DNA of 64,000 nt from Sphingomonas panacis (GTDB lineage: Bacteria; Pseudomonadota; Alphaproteobacteria; Sphingomonadales; Sphingomonadaceae): positions 2,575,501-2,639,500 of the forward strand of contig NZ_CP014168.1 in the NCBI RefSeq assembly GCF_001717955.1, given 5' to 3'. Every line of letters begins with the position of its first letter. Position 1 is the first letter of the stretch. Position numbers and translations under genes: made by a program. A model generated the notes under the pieces. That model was not told the origin of the DNA, did no database searches, and saw only the letters and a list, made by a program, of their open reading frames with translations. Positions 25,163 through 34,062 of the stretch are shown here, piece by piece.

Positions 25163-25462
25163 GTTTTATGGCGGCACCACGACGTGATCGCGCCGACGGC
25201 CTGTTACCCTACCCACGATTCCGCACGAGCGCGTCTTGCGGAAGAAGGCCGACGATATCAGTCAGTTGGACCGCTTTCCGGTCGAAAAGGGCATTTCGCG
25301 CGCAGCGGGTGCCGGGTGTCGCCGCCAAGCGGAAATGTCGCAGCAACAATCGGCGGTTGACAACGTCGGACAATAGAGTAGCTCTGTCGGTGTCGATCCC
25401 GAACAGGGGGAATCGCAAGCGAACGGCGGCCGCAAGGGCCGCACCTTGGGAGAGGGGATTTT
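25163..25462. promoter_or_regulatory. lacI/TonB-receptor intergenic region with second operator-like site
   Basis: The non-coding region between divergent lacI and the TonB-dependent receptor gene. It contains TTGACAACGTCGGACAA (25357-25373), a degenerate relative of the two stronger palindromes, whose first six bases also resemble a -35 element. A GAGAGGGG ribosome site precedes the receptor start. No small gene is visible. Confidence 0.45.
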
Positions 25463-28400
25463 ATGAAAAGCCTTAGTCACGCGTCGGCACTCGCCTGGTC
25501 GGCTTCGATCGTCGCGATCGCGACGGGGCTGGCATTGCCGCAATCGGCAGCCGCGCAGGATTCATCCGTGTCGTCGCAGCAGGGCACGCCGCACGCCGAT
25601 ACCGCGCCCGCCACGCCGGCGCGCGAAACCGGCGCCACCGCCACCAACAGCGTTCCCGACACCGCCGCAGCCACTGCCGACGACATCGTCGTGACCGGCG
25701 TGCGCGCCAGCCTCGAACGGTCGATCGCGATCAAGCGCAACTCGACCGGCATCGTCGACGCGATTTCGGCGGAAGACATCGGCAAGTTCCCGGACACCAA
25801 CCTGGCGGAATCGCTCCAGCGCATCACCGGCGTCTCGATCGATCGCGTCAACGGGCAGGGCGCGCAGGTCACCGTGCGCGGCTTCGGGCCGAGCTTCAAC
25901 CTCGTCACGCTGAACGGCCGCACGCTTGCCTCGTCCTACGCGCAGACCGTCGGCGGCGACGAAAGCGCCGACGGCACGGTCGGCGTGACGCGATCGTTCG
26001 ACTTCTCGAACCTCGCCTCGGAAGGCGTCAAGACGCTGGAGGTCTACAAGACCGGCCGCGCGGCGGTGCCCTCGGGCGGCATCGGCGCGACGATCAACGT
26101 CGTCACCCGCCGCCCGCTCGATGCGCGCGACGCCGGTTTCAACGGCAGCGTCGGCGCCAAGCTGAACTATGATACCAGCGCGAGCGACTGTGTCGATTGC
26201 GGCTCGGTCGTCACCCCCGAATTCACCGGCCTCGCGAGCTGGTCCAACCCCGACCAGACCTTCGGCGTGTCGCTATTCGGCAGCTATCAGGAGCGGCACT
26301 TCTCAACCGTGTCGGCCACGTCGAACGGCTGGAACATCCGCACATACAAGGATTTCATTGATCCGGCCAACGGCTTCGTCAACGCCGCCACCAAGATCAA
26401 CAACGCGCCGACCGACCCTAACAAGCTCGTCTCGGTGCCCAACGACAGCCGCTACCATTTCGCCGACGACAAATACCAGCGGCTGAACGGCCAGGCCATC
26501 ATCCAGTTCAAGCCGACCGACTCGCTGACAGTGACCGCCGACGCGCTGTACGCACGGACCAAGCAGAAGGAGGAGCGTTCGGACGAGGCGAACTGGTTCA
26601 ACCGGCCGTTCGATGTCGTCACCTTCGACAACAATCCCGCCGTCGCCACCACGACCTATCTCCACGAGACGGTCGCGGGCGTGAAGGACGAGGATTGGGA
26701 GCAGCAATATCGCGCGCAGAAGAACACGCTTGAGGATTACGGCCTCAACCTGAAATGGGATGCTGCCAGCAACTTCACCATTGCGATCGACGGCCATTAC
26801 GGCAAATCGTCGGTGCTGCCCGATGCGCCCAACGGCACCAGCTCGACTCTGGTCGGCCTCGGCGCCAACGTCGTCACCGCGCACTCGGTCGATTACAGCG
26901 GCATGATCCCCGTGCAGGACGAGACCATCAACGATGCGCTCAAGGGCAACGGCAACGGCGTGCTCGACAGCGGTGATGTCGGTTCGCAGATCGGCCGCAC
27001 CTACACCACCAGCCAGCGCCAGACGGTGAAGGAAGGCCGGATCGATTTCGGCTGGGATCTCGGTGAAGGTAGCCGGTTCGATTTCGGTGGGCTGTACCGC
27101 GATAGCAAGACCAACCAGCAGCTCATCTCGACCCAGCAGACGCTCGGTAACTGGAGCGTCGATCACCCCGGCGACGTCAATCAGGTCGCGCCGGGCGCGC
27201 TTCAGGATTTCTGCCTGTTGTGCAAGTTCAGCGCCTACGATCCCAAAGCGACGGGCGTGAATCTGATCGCTTTCCGCGGCAACGCGGTGAACCTCTACGA
27301 CAAGCTGTCCACCTATTACGCGGGTCAGGGCAATGCGATCGGCTTCACCGCGCGCCAGAACAACACCGTCAAGGAAACGATCTACGCCGGCTATGCGCAG
27401 GTCACCTGGAAGGGTCAGCTCGCCGGGCATGAAACCAGCCTCGTTGCGGGCGCGCGCTATGAACATACCAAGGAAGAGGCGATCGGGATCCAGTATCTGC
27501 CGAGCTCGATAAGCTGGGTTTCGGACAACGACTTCACGATCAATCTCGCCAATACGCCATCGACGCTCACCGGGCGCGGATCTTACGACAACATCCTGCC
27601 GTCGTTCGACTTCCAGATGGAGCTGAAGCGCAACCTGATCGGCCGCTTCTCGGCAAGCCGGACGATCGCGCGGCCGAATTACGACAATCTGTTCACATCC
27701 TATTCGATCGCCGCGCCACCGCGCCCGACCGCGCTTGGCGGCGTTGCCACCGCATCGACCGGCGATCCCAATCTCGCGCCGCTGATCTCCGACAACATCG
27801 ATCTGTCGTTCGAATATTATTTCAAGCCGGACACCTATTTCTCGGTCGGCTTCTTCGACAAGCGCGTTCACAACTTCATCGGCACCGGCCAGTCGCAGGC
27901 GCCGTTGTTCAGCGTGCGCGATCCGAGTTCGGGTGCGGCGGGAACGCTTTCGGGGCAGGCCAAGGCGGCACTGTCCACGCTCGGCGCCGATATCAGCGAC
28001 GTCAATCTGTTCACTTATGCGGCGCTGATCCAACGCGACGGCGCGGCCGCAGCGGCGACCGAGTTCGGGCAGCATTACAACACCACCACGAAGTCGATCG
28101 ATCAGGCGTTCATCAACACCGTGCTGTCGGCGGTCGATCTCAACGGCAATGGGTCGGACCCATATTATGTCTTCACGCTCTCGAAGCCGATCAACAACAA
28201 GGACGCCGAAATCTACGGCTTCGAAATCGCCGGGCAATATTTCCTGGGCGAAACCGGCTTCGGCGTGTCGGGCAGCTTCACATACGTGAAGGGCAATATC
28301 GGCTTCGACAATGGCGGCAGCCCGAGCTTCGACCAGTTCGCGCTGACCGGCCTCAGCAACACCGCCAACGCCACGCTGATCTACGACAAGCACGGCATAT

Positions 28401-28663
28401 CGGCGCGGCTGAGCTACAATTGGCGTGACAGCTTCCTGACGTCGCTCAACCGCGACAGCTACAAGAACCCGGTCTACACCAAGCCTTATGGTCAGCTCGA
28501 CGCGAACATCAGCTATGATCTCAACGATCATATCGCGCTCTCGGTCGAGGGCATCAACCTGACCAATTCGAGCCTGCGCACCTACGGCCGGGCGGAGAGC
28601 AACCTGTGGTTCGCGCAGGAGCTCAAGCGGCGCTTCCTGTTCGGCGCGCGCTACAAGTTCTGA
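25463..28663 (+). CDS. TonB-dependent outer-membrane receptor
   Basis: A 1066-residue protein. The signal peptide occupies residues 1-32 (cleavage near SAAAQ). A low-complexity linker with a TonB-box-like DDIVVTG near residue 73 follows. The plug domain is next: FPDTNLAESLQRITGVSIDRVNGQGAQVTVRGFGPSFN and KTGRAAVPSGGIGATINVVTRRPLD. A 22-strand-type barrel ends in the aromatic C-terminus FLFGARYKF. The length and DTNLAESLQR style match the Caulobacter/sphingomonad carbohydrate receptor class. It probably imports an oligosaccharide that the GH3 glucosidase acts on. It heads the operon with SapC, JmjC-like and tryptophan-halogenase genes. Confidence 0.95.
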   Translation: MKSLSHASALAWSASIVAIATGLALPQSAAAQDSSVSSQQGTPHADTAPATPARETGATATNSVPDTAAATADDIVVTGVRASLERSIAIKRNSTGIVDAISAEDIGKFPDTNLAESLQRITGVSIDRVNGQGAQVTVRGFGPSFNLVTLNGRTLASSYAQTVGGDESADGTVGVTRSFDFSNLASEGVKTLEVYKTGRAAVPSGGIGATINVVTRRPLDARDAGFNGSVGAKLNYDTSASDCVDCGSVVTPEFTGLASWSNPDQTFGVSLFGSYQERHFSTVSATSNGWNIRTYKDFIDPANGFVNAATKINNAPTDPNKLVSVPNDSRYHFADDKYQRLNGQAIIQFKPTDSLTVTADALYARTKQKEERSDEANWFNRPFDVVTFDNNPAVATTTYLHETVAGVKDEDWEQQYRAQKNTLEDYGLNLKWDAASNFTIAIDGHYGKSSVLPDAPNGTSSTLVGLGANVVTAHSVDYSGMIPVQDETINDALKGNGNGVLDSGDVGSQIGRTYTTSQRQTVKEGRIDFGWDLGEGSRFDFGGLYRDSKTNQQLISTQQTLGNWSVDHPGDVNQVAPGALQDFCLLCKFSAYDPKATGVNLIAFRGNAVNLYDKLSTYYAGQGNAIGFTARQNNTVKETIYAGYAQVTWKGQLAGHETSLVAGARYEHTKEEAIGIQYLPSSISWVSDNDFTINLANTPSTLTGRGSYDNILPSFDFQMELKRNLIGRFSASRTIARPNYDNLFTSYSIAAPPRPTALGGVATASTGDPNLAPLISDNIDLSFEYYFKPDTYFSVGFFDKRVHNFIGTGQSQAPLFSVRDPSSGAAGTLSGQAKAALSTLGADISDVNLFTYAALIQRDGAAAAATEFGQHYNTTTKSIDQAFINTVLSAVDLNGNGSDPYYVFTLSKPINNKDAEIYGFEIAGQYFLGETGFGVSGSFTYVKGNIGFDNGGSPSFDQFALTGLSNTANATLIYDKHGISARLSYNWRDSFLTSLNRDSYKNPVYTKPYGQLDANISYDLNDHIALSVEGINLTNSSLRTYGRAESNLWFAQELKRRFLFGARYKF

Positions 28664-28748
28664 GATAAGGGGGCGACGTCCGGGGTGTCCGCACCCCGGA
28701 CGAAGCGCCGCATTGCCGCGTGCGTCGGCAAGGGCATATGAGTGTTCG

Positions 28749-29501
28749 ATGACCACGCCGGTTCTTCTCGATTCCGTCACACATGCCGATCTTCGCGTCG
28801 CGATCGGATATGCCGCGCGCTTCGGTGACGCGGTCAACGAATGCGCGGTCTTCCCCAACGAATTCGACGATCTCCAGCGCGAGTATCCGATCCTGTTCCG
28901 CAAGGACGCCGCCGGCGCCTTTTACGCGGTGGGGTTGCTCGGGTTCGATCGCGACGAAAATCTGTTCCTCGATTCCGCCGGCTGGCAGGCGCGGCATGTC
29001 CCCGCTTTGCGCCAGCGCGGGCCGTTCCTGATCGGAACGGGCGAGCGGGATGGCCGGCAGGAGCCGATGATCTACATCGATCTCGAATCCCCCCGCATCA
29101 GCGCGCCGGACGGGCAGGCGGTGTTCCTGCCGCATGGCGGGCGGGCGCCCTATCTCGACCATATTGTGCGGGTGCTGCAGGTGATCCACGACGGCCAGCG
29201 CCAGCGCGAGGCGATGTTCGCGGCCTTCGCCGCGGCCGATCTGATCGCGCCGGTCGCGCTCGATATCGCGCTCGACGACACGACCCGCTACACGGTGCCC
29301 GGCTGCTACACGATCGCCACCGATCGCCTCGCGCAGCTCGACGGCACGGCGCTGGCCACGCTCAACCAGAGCGGCTTCCTGCGCCACGCCTTCCTCGTCG
29401 CATCCTCGCTCAGCAACGTTGGCCGGCTGATCGACCTCAAGAACCGCCGCCGCCGTGCCGAGGCTGGCGAAGCGGTGCCCGTCACTCCGGTCGCGGCGTG
29501 A
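28749..29501 (+). CDS. SapC family protein
   Basis: A 250-residue protein starting at ATG 28749 (MTTPVLLDSVTHADLRV). The SapC signature is NECAVFPNEFDDLQREYPILFRKD, YAVGLLGFDRDENLFLD, W-containing ...PFLIG, and QREAMFAAFAAADLIAPV. The family name derives from a protein encoded near S-layer genes; its biochemical function is unknown. It has no signal peptide or membrane segment. Its stop overlaps the GTG of the JmjC-like gene by 4 bp. In Caulobacter and sphingomonads such genes recur behind TonB receptors together with tryptophan-halogenase-like genes. Confidence 0.9.
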   Translation: MTTPVLLDSVTHADLRVAIGYAARFGDAVNECAVFPNEFDDLQREYPILFRKDAAGAFYAVGLLGFDRDENLFLDSAGWQARHVPALRQRGPFLIGTGERDGRQEPMIYIDLESPRISAPDGQAVFLPHGGRAPYLDHIVRVLQVIHDGQRQREAMFAAFAAADLIAPVALDIALDDTTRYTVPGCYTIATDRLAQLDGTALATLNQSGFLRHAFLVASSLSNVGRLIDLKNRRRRAEAGEAVPVTPVAA

Positions 29502-30496
29502 CGGGCACGGCTCTCGCCGAGGCGGTGCGCGATTTCGATGTCGCCGCGCTGATCGCAGGGCAGCAGCCGGTGGTGCTGCGCGGTCTCGTCCGCGACTGGC
29601 CGCTGGTGCGTGCCGGCCTGACCGGCGCGGACGCTGCGGCGGACTATCTCAAGCGCTTCTACCAGGGCGCGCCGGTGGTCGGCTATGCCGGGCCGCCGCA
29701 GATCCACGGCCGCTTCTTCTACGATGACAGCGTGACGGCGATGAATTTCACCGCGACGCGGGTGAAGCTCGACGCCTGGCTCGACCGGCTGCTCGGGACA
29801 CCGCAGGACGAAGCGCTCTATATCGGATCGACCGACCTCGACACCTATCTGCCCGGGCTGCGCGACGCGAACGACCTTCCCGCGACGGCCTTCGCCGGGG
29901 CGACGCCGCGTGCGAGCATCTGGATCGGCAACCATACCGTCGCGGCGACGCATTACGACATGTCGAACAACGTCGCCTGCTGCGTCGCCGGGCGGCGGCG
30001 CTTCACGTTGTTTCCGCCCGAGCAGGTCGCGAACCTCTATCCCGGCCCGCTCGACCCGACACCGGGCGGGCAGGCGGTCAGCATGGTCGATCCGCGTGCG
30101 CCCGATCTCGCGCGCTATCCGCGCTTCGCCGAGGCGCAGCGCGCGGCGCAGGTGTTCGATCTCGAACCCGGCGACGTGCTCGTCTATCCGGCCTTGTGGT
30201 GGCACAATGTCGAGGCGCTCGACGGCTTCAACATCCTCATCAACTATTGGTGGAACGACGCGCCCGCCTTCCTCGATTCGCCGATGAACACGCTGCTCCA
30301 CGGCCTGCTCAGCCTGCGCGACCGCCCCGACAGCGAGAAACAGGCGTGGCGCGCCCTGTTCGACTATTATGTGTTCGGCCCCGCCGAGCGCGCGGGCGAA
30401 CATCTCCCAGAGGCGGCGCGCGGGCCGCTCGCCCCGCTCGACGCGCCCGGCGCGCGCCGGCTGCGCGCATATCTGCTGCAAAGGCTGAACCGATGA
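29498..30496 (+). CDS. Cupin-like (JmjC-type) domain protein
   Basis: A 332-residue protein with a GTG start at 29498 overlapping the sapC stop. The cupin_8/JmjC-like fold begins QQPVVLRGLVRDWPLV. The Fe(II) triad is plausible as His and Asp in ATHYDMSNNVACCVAGRRRFTLFPP near residue 152 (HxD) and His in PALWWHNVEAL near residue 233, before a second core strand. This suggests a 2-oxoglutarate-dependent hydroxylase acting on a protein or metabolite. The substrate is unknown. It is translationally coupled to both neighbours. Confidence 0.85.
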   Translation: MTGTALAEAVRDFDVAALIAGQQPVVLRGLVRDWPLVRAGLTGADAAADYLKRFYQGAPVVGYAGPPQIHGRFFYDDSVTAMNFTATRVKLDAWLDRLLGTPQDEALYIGSTDLDTYLPGLRDANDLPATAFAGATPRASIWIGNHTVAATHYDMSNNVACCVAGRRRFTLFPPEQVANLYPGPLDPTPGGQAVSMVDPRAPDLARYPRFAEAQRAAQVFDLEPGDVLVYPALWWHNVEALDGFNILINYWWNDAPAFLDSPMNTLLHGLLSLRDRPDSEKQAWRALFDYYVFGPAERAGEHLPEAARGPLAPLDAPGARRLRAYLLQRLNR

Positions 30497-31983
30497 ACCC
30501 CGCACAGACCATCCGCCGCGTCGTCATCGCCGGCGGCGGCACCGCCGGCTGGGTCGCGGCGGCGGCGCTGTCGAAGCATCTCGGCGCGCTGCTCGATATC
30601 ATATTGGTCGAATCCGACGAGATCGGCACGGTCGGCGTCGGCGAGGCGACGATCCCGACGATCCGCACCTTCCACCGCTTTCTGGAGATCGACGAGCGCG
30701 AGTTCATGCGCGCGACTCAGGCGACCTTCAAACTCGGCATCGCCTTCGAGAACTGGGCGCGGCGCGGCGACCGCTACGTCCATTCGTTCGGCCGCGTCGG
30801 CCAGTCGATCTGGATGGGCGACTTCCAGCATATGTGGCTGCGCGGGCGTGAGGCCGGTGTCGCCGACGATCTCGGCGCTTATTGCCTCGAACTCGCCGCC
30901 GCCGAGGCGGGCAAGTTCGCCACCTCCGATACCGCCAAGATCAACTACGCCTATCATTTCGACGCCTCGCTCTACGCCGGTTTCCTGCGCCGCTTCAGCG
31001 AGGCGAAGGGCGTCACCCGCATCGAGGGCCGTATCGGCGGGGTACGGCAGAATGCCGAAACCGGCGATATCGAAGCGCTCGACCTCGCCGACGGGCGCGT
31101 GATCGAGGGCGATCTGTTCGTCGATTGCACCGGCTTTCGCGGGCTGCTGATCGAACAGACGCTCAAGGCCGGCTATGAGGATTGGAGCCACTGGCTGCCG
31201 ACCAACCGCGCGCTCGCGGTGCAGACCAAGGCGGTCGCTCCGCCGCTGCCGTACACGCGCGCGATCGCGCATGAGGCGGGGTGGCAATGGCAGATCCCGT
31301 TGCAGCACCGTGTCGGCAACGGCCTCGTCTATTGCAGCGATTTCCTGTCGGACGATGCCGCGCGCGCCAAGCTGCTCGCGCAGATCGACGGCGAACCGAT
31401 CACCGAGCCGCGCCTGATCCGCTACGTCACCGGCCGCCGCAAGCGCGTGTGGGATCGCAACTGCGTCGCGCTCGGGCTTGCCAGCGGGTTCGTCGAACCG
31501 CTCGAATCGACCAGCATCCACCTCATCATGATCGGCGTGACTCGGCTGATCCAGGCGTTTCCGTTCGGCGGGGTCACGCCGTCGCTGGTCAAACATTACA
31601 ACGATCTCGCCGAGACCGAACTCGAGCGCGTGCGCGATTTCATCATCCTGCATTATCATCTCACCGAACGCCGCGATGATCCCTTCTGGGAACGCTGCCG
31701 GACGATGCCGATCCCCGACACGCTCGCCCAGCGCATCGCCCTGTTCCACGAGGCGGCGCTGACCCCGCAGACCGCCGACGATCTGTTCCAGGCGGATAGC
31801 TGGCTGCAGGTGATGCTCGGCCAGCGGCTTGAGCCGACCGGCTATCACCGGATGGGGCATATGCTGAGCGTCGAGCATCTGCGCCGCGCGTTCGCCGATG
31901 TGCGGGATGGCATCGCGGGCGCGGTCGCGCGGATGCCGACGCATCAGGCGTTTCTGGAGCACTATTGCGGGGCGGGGGCGTAA
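30493..31983 (+). CDS. Tryptophan 7-halogenase-like flavoprotein
   Basis: A 496-residue FAD-dependent protein starting at ATG 30493, overlapping the preceding stop by 4 bp. It shows the flavin-binding GGGTAGW (residues 14-20), the conserved Lys in FKLGIAFENW (K80, equivalent to the catalytic Lys of PrnA/RebH), the halogenase signature WxWxIP as WQWQIP (264-269), and SGFVEPLESTSIHL near residue 338. The chemical motifs are intact, but no enzyme of a halogenated natural-product pathway is nearby. The substrate may be an unusual indole or an unrelated molecule linked to the TonB receptor operon. Confidence 0.88.
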   Translation: MNPAQTIRRVVIAGGGTAGWVAAAALSKHLGALLDIILVESDEIGTVGVGEATIPTIRTFHRFLEIDEREFMRATQATFKLGIAFENWARRGDRYVHSFGRVGQSIWMGDFQHMWLRGREAGVADDLGAYCLELAAAEAGKFATSDTAKINYAYHFDASLYAGFLRRFSEAKGVTRIEGRIGGVRQNAETGDIEALDLADGRVIEGDLFVDCTGFRGLLIEQTLKAGYEDWSHWLPTNRALAVQTKAVAPPLPYTRAIAHEAGWQWQIPLQHRVGNGLVYCSDFLSDDAARAKLLAQIDGEPITEPRLIRYVTGRRKRVWDRNCVALGLASGFVEPLESTSIHLIMIGVTRLIQAFPFGGVTPSLVKHYNDLAETELERVRDFIILHYHLTERRDDPFWERCRTMPIPDTLAQRIALFHEAALTPQTADDLFQADSWLQVMLGQRLEPTGYHRMGHMLSVEHLRRAFADVRDGIAGAVARMPTHQAFLEHYCGAGA

Positions 31984-32052
31984 GCGCTCGGCGGCTTGGT
32001 CTGGCGGCGAGCCTCTTGCCAAATAGGATTTCAGCGTAGAACTGGCACGTCG

Positions 32053-32868
32053 ATGCCGCGACCCTTCACCCGCGCCCAGGCGCTCGAAAACCGTGCCTTC
32101 CTCGCCGCGCTACGCCGTACCGGCAACGTGCGCGAGGCGGCGCGGATGGTCGGCGCGCATCGCGCGAAATTCACGCGGCGACGCGCCAAGCACCCCGCCT
32201 TCGCCACCGCCTGGGACGCGGCGCTCGTGGTCGCGCACGCTGCGCTGTCCAAACCGTCGCCGGCGCATACCACCGCGAACGCACCGCGCATCATCCGCAC
32301 CCGCTCGGGCCGGCTGCAAGTGCGCCGCGTGCCCAACGGGCGGCTCACCACCGAGCGCGCGCAGGTCTTCCTCGCCGCGCTCGGCGCGACCGCCAATGTG
32401 CGCCTCAGTGCCGCGGCGGCTGGCTTCTCGCATTCGGCGTTTTACGCACGCGCGCACGCCGACCCCGGCTTCGCCCGTGAAATGCGGCTCGCGCTGCGGC
32501 AGGGCCACGAACGGCTGCAATGGGCGCTGATCGCAAGCTGGTCGCCGCTGAGCTATGAGGACGATGCCTGGCGCCACAACGACCCGCCCGCGATCCCGCC
32601 GATGACCGCCGATCAGGCGCTCATGCTGCTCGCCATCCGCCAGAAGATCGCCTGTGAGGCCGACGAACCCGCCCACATCAAACGCCGCCGTGGCGAAAGC
32701 ACCGACGCGCACAGTTTCCGCCTGACCGCGATGTACCAACAGCGCCTCGCCCGCGACCGCGAGGCGGCCGACATCGCCGAGGCGGAACGGCAAGCGCGCG
32801 GCGCGCGACCGCGCTTCGAGGTTGATGTGGTGGTGCCCGATCTGGCGCAGGTGGCGCGGCGCCCGTGA
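32053..32868 (+). CDS. Protein with duplicated helix-turn-helix modules, function unknown
   Basis: 271 residues from ATG 32053. It contains an internal duplication offset by 90 residues: FLAALRRTGNVREAARMVG...HPAFATAWDAAL (16-58) and FLAALGATANVRLSAAAAG...DPGFAREMRLAL (106-148). Each resembles the homeodomain-like HTH of phage terminase small subunits or transposase DNA-binding domains. The C-terminal part is charged, with a conserved-looking SYEDDAWR segment. It lies 69 bp after the halogenase gene, at the edge of an accessory region. DNA binding is inferred, not shown. Confidence 0.65.
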   Translation: MPRPFTRAQALENRAFLAALRRTGNVREAARMVGAHRAKFTRRRAKHPAFATAWDAALVVAHAALSKPSPAHTTANAPRIIRTRSGRLQVRRVPNGRLTTERAQVFLAALGATANVRLSAAAAGFSHSAFYARAHADPGFAREMRLALRQGHERLQWALIASWSPLSYEDDAWRHNDPPAIPPMTADQALMLLAIRQKIACEADEPAHIKRRRGESTDAHSFRLTAMYQQRLARDREAADIAEAERQARGARPRFEVDVVVPDLAQVARRP

Positions 32869-33152
32869 CGAGCGAAGCGCATCATGGGAGGCGGCCCGCC
32901 CGACGCGGGATGTACGCGCGCGTCGCGGCAGACAGCCGAAAGCGGGTGGCAAGCGGACATGACAGCTTTTGGTGAGAGAAATAGGCATAGCTGCGGTTGA
33001 GCGAGCCCCGGTTCGGGGCACCTCCCGACCACTGCACGAACCCGCTCCGCGGGAGGGTCGCTTGGGATGACGTAGCGTAGTATTTGTGAGGCTTTCGGCG
33101 AGGCGGCGTCGCCCGCCGACTGTGGAGTTCCTTCAACGGAGAGGAACTTACC
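32869..33152. other. Non-coding stretch before the recombinase gene
   Basis: Between the duplicated-HTH gene and the tyrosine recombinase. It contains small hairpins (CCCCGGTTCGGGG near 33007; CCCGCTCCGCGGG near 33047) and a GGAGAGGAA ribosome site. The left end of the IS91-type element probably lies here, but I cannot place it. No convincing gene is present. Confidence 0.5.
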
Positions 33153-34058
33153 ATGGATGCTATCACGACCGCTGCTCCGCCCCATTCGCTGCGTGAGCGG
33201 ATGTTGCAGGACATGACGATGCGTGGCTTCGGGGCGCACACACAGAAGGACTATATCCGGCATGTTCGGAGCTTCGCCGCGTTCCTGGGCCGTCCGCCGG
33301 ATACGGCCACAATGGAAGACCTGCGGCGTTATCAGGTCGACCAGCACGAGCGCGCCGTGGGGCCGGCCACGATCAATGGGGGCGTTTCGGCACTGCGGTT
33401 CCTGTTCGGGATAACCCTCAAGCGCCCGGAGATGGCGCTGGGGCTCGTCGTTGTTCGCTGCATGCCCAAGCTGCGTGTGGTCTTGAGCGTCGAGGAGACA
33501 GCGCGGCTGCTCGAGGCTGCGCCAGGCATCAAATACAAAGCGGCCCTCAGCGTGGCCTATGGCGCGGGCCTGCGGGTCTCGGAGGTTGCCCATCTCAAGG
33601 TCGATGACATCGACAGCACCCGGATGATGATCCGCGTCGAGCAGGGCAAGGGACGCAAGGACCGCAACGCCATGCTCTCACCGCATTTGCTGGACTTGCT
33701 CCGTCAATGGTGGCGCGAAGGCAAGCGGCGCGGTGTGATGTTACCCCATGGCTGGCTGTTCCCCGGTCGCAATGGCACGGATCCGATCTCGGCCCGCCAG
33801 TTGCACCGCGTCGTGCAGGAAGCGGCCGAGCGCGCCGAGATCCACAAGCGGGTAAGCCCGCACACATTGCGGCATTCGTTTGCCACTCACCTGCTCGAGC
33901 AGGGTGTCGATATCCGGGTCATCCAAGTCCTGCTGGGACACGTGAACATCAACACGACCGGCATCTACACCCAGGTCTCGAGCAAGACGATGCGGGCGGT
34001 GGCCAGCCCGCTCGACCAGATCGTGGCCGTGATGGAAGGCAGGGCCCCTCCCGGTTGA
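33153..34058 (+). CDS. Tyrosine recombinase/integrase, IS91-associated
   Basis: A 301-residue XerC/D-like protein. The N-terminal SAM-like domain reads RERMLQDMTMRGFGAHTQKDYIRHVRSFAAFL. The catalytic domain has R in AYGAGLRVSEVAHLKV, then a Lys-containing beta hairpin, HTLRHSFATH (HxxR), LGHVNINTTGIYTQV (late His and the Tyr nucleophile). All catalytic positions are present, so it should be active. Its stop is 4 bp before the IS91-type transposase GTG, matching the two-gene layout seen in many IS91-family elements. Confidence 0.9.
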   Translation: MDAITTAAPPHSLRERMLQDMTMRGFGAHTQKDYIRHVRSFAAFLGRPPDTATMEDLRRYQVDQHERAVGPATINGGVSALRFLFGITLKRPEMALGLVVVRCMPKLRVVLSVEETARLLEAAPGIKYKAALSVAYGAGLRVSEVAHLKVDDIDSTRMMIRVEQGKGRKDRNAMLSPHLLDLLRQWWREGKRRGVMLPHGWLFPGRNGTDPISARQLHRVVQEAAERAEIHKRVSPHTLRHSFATHLLEQGVDIRVIQVLLGHVNINTTGIYTQVSSKTMRAVASPLDQIVAVMEGRAPPG

Positions 34059-34062
34059 ACCG

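Noticed and set aside
26303..28903. 866-codon reverse frame opposite the TonB receptor
   Set aside because: No recognisable motifs, composition typical of GC-rich antisense frames; the forward frame is a complete receptor.
30367..32022. 551-codon reverse frame opposite the halogenase
   Set aside because: Antisense shadow of the halogenase gene, which has intact flavin and WxWxIP motifs.
32869..33152. Terminal inverted repeats for the IS91-type element
   Set aside because: Small hairpins exist but do not match the right side, and IS91 elements lack terminal inverted repeats.
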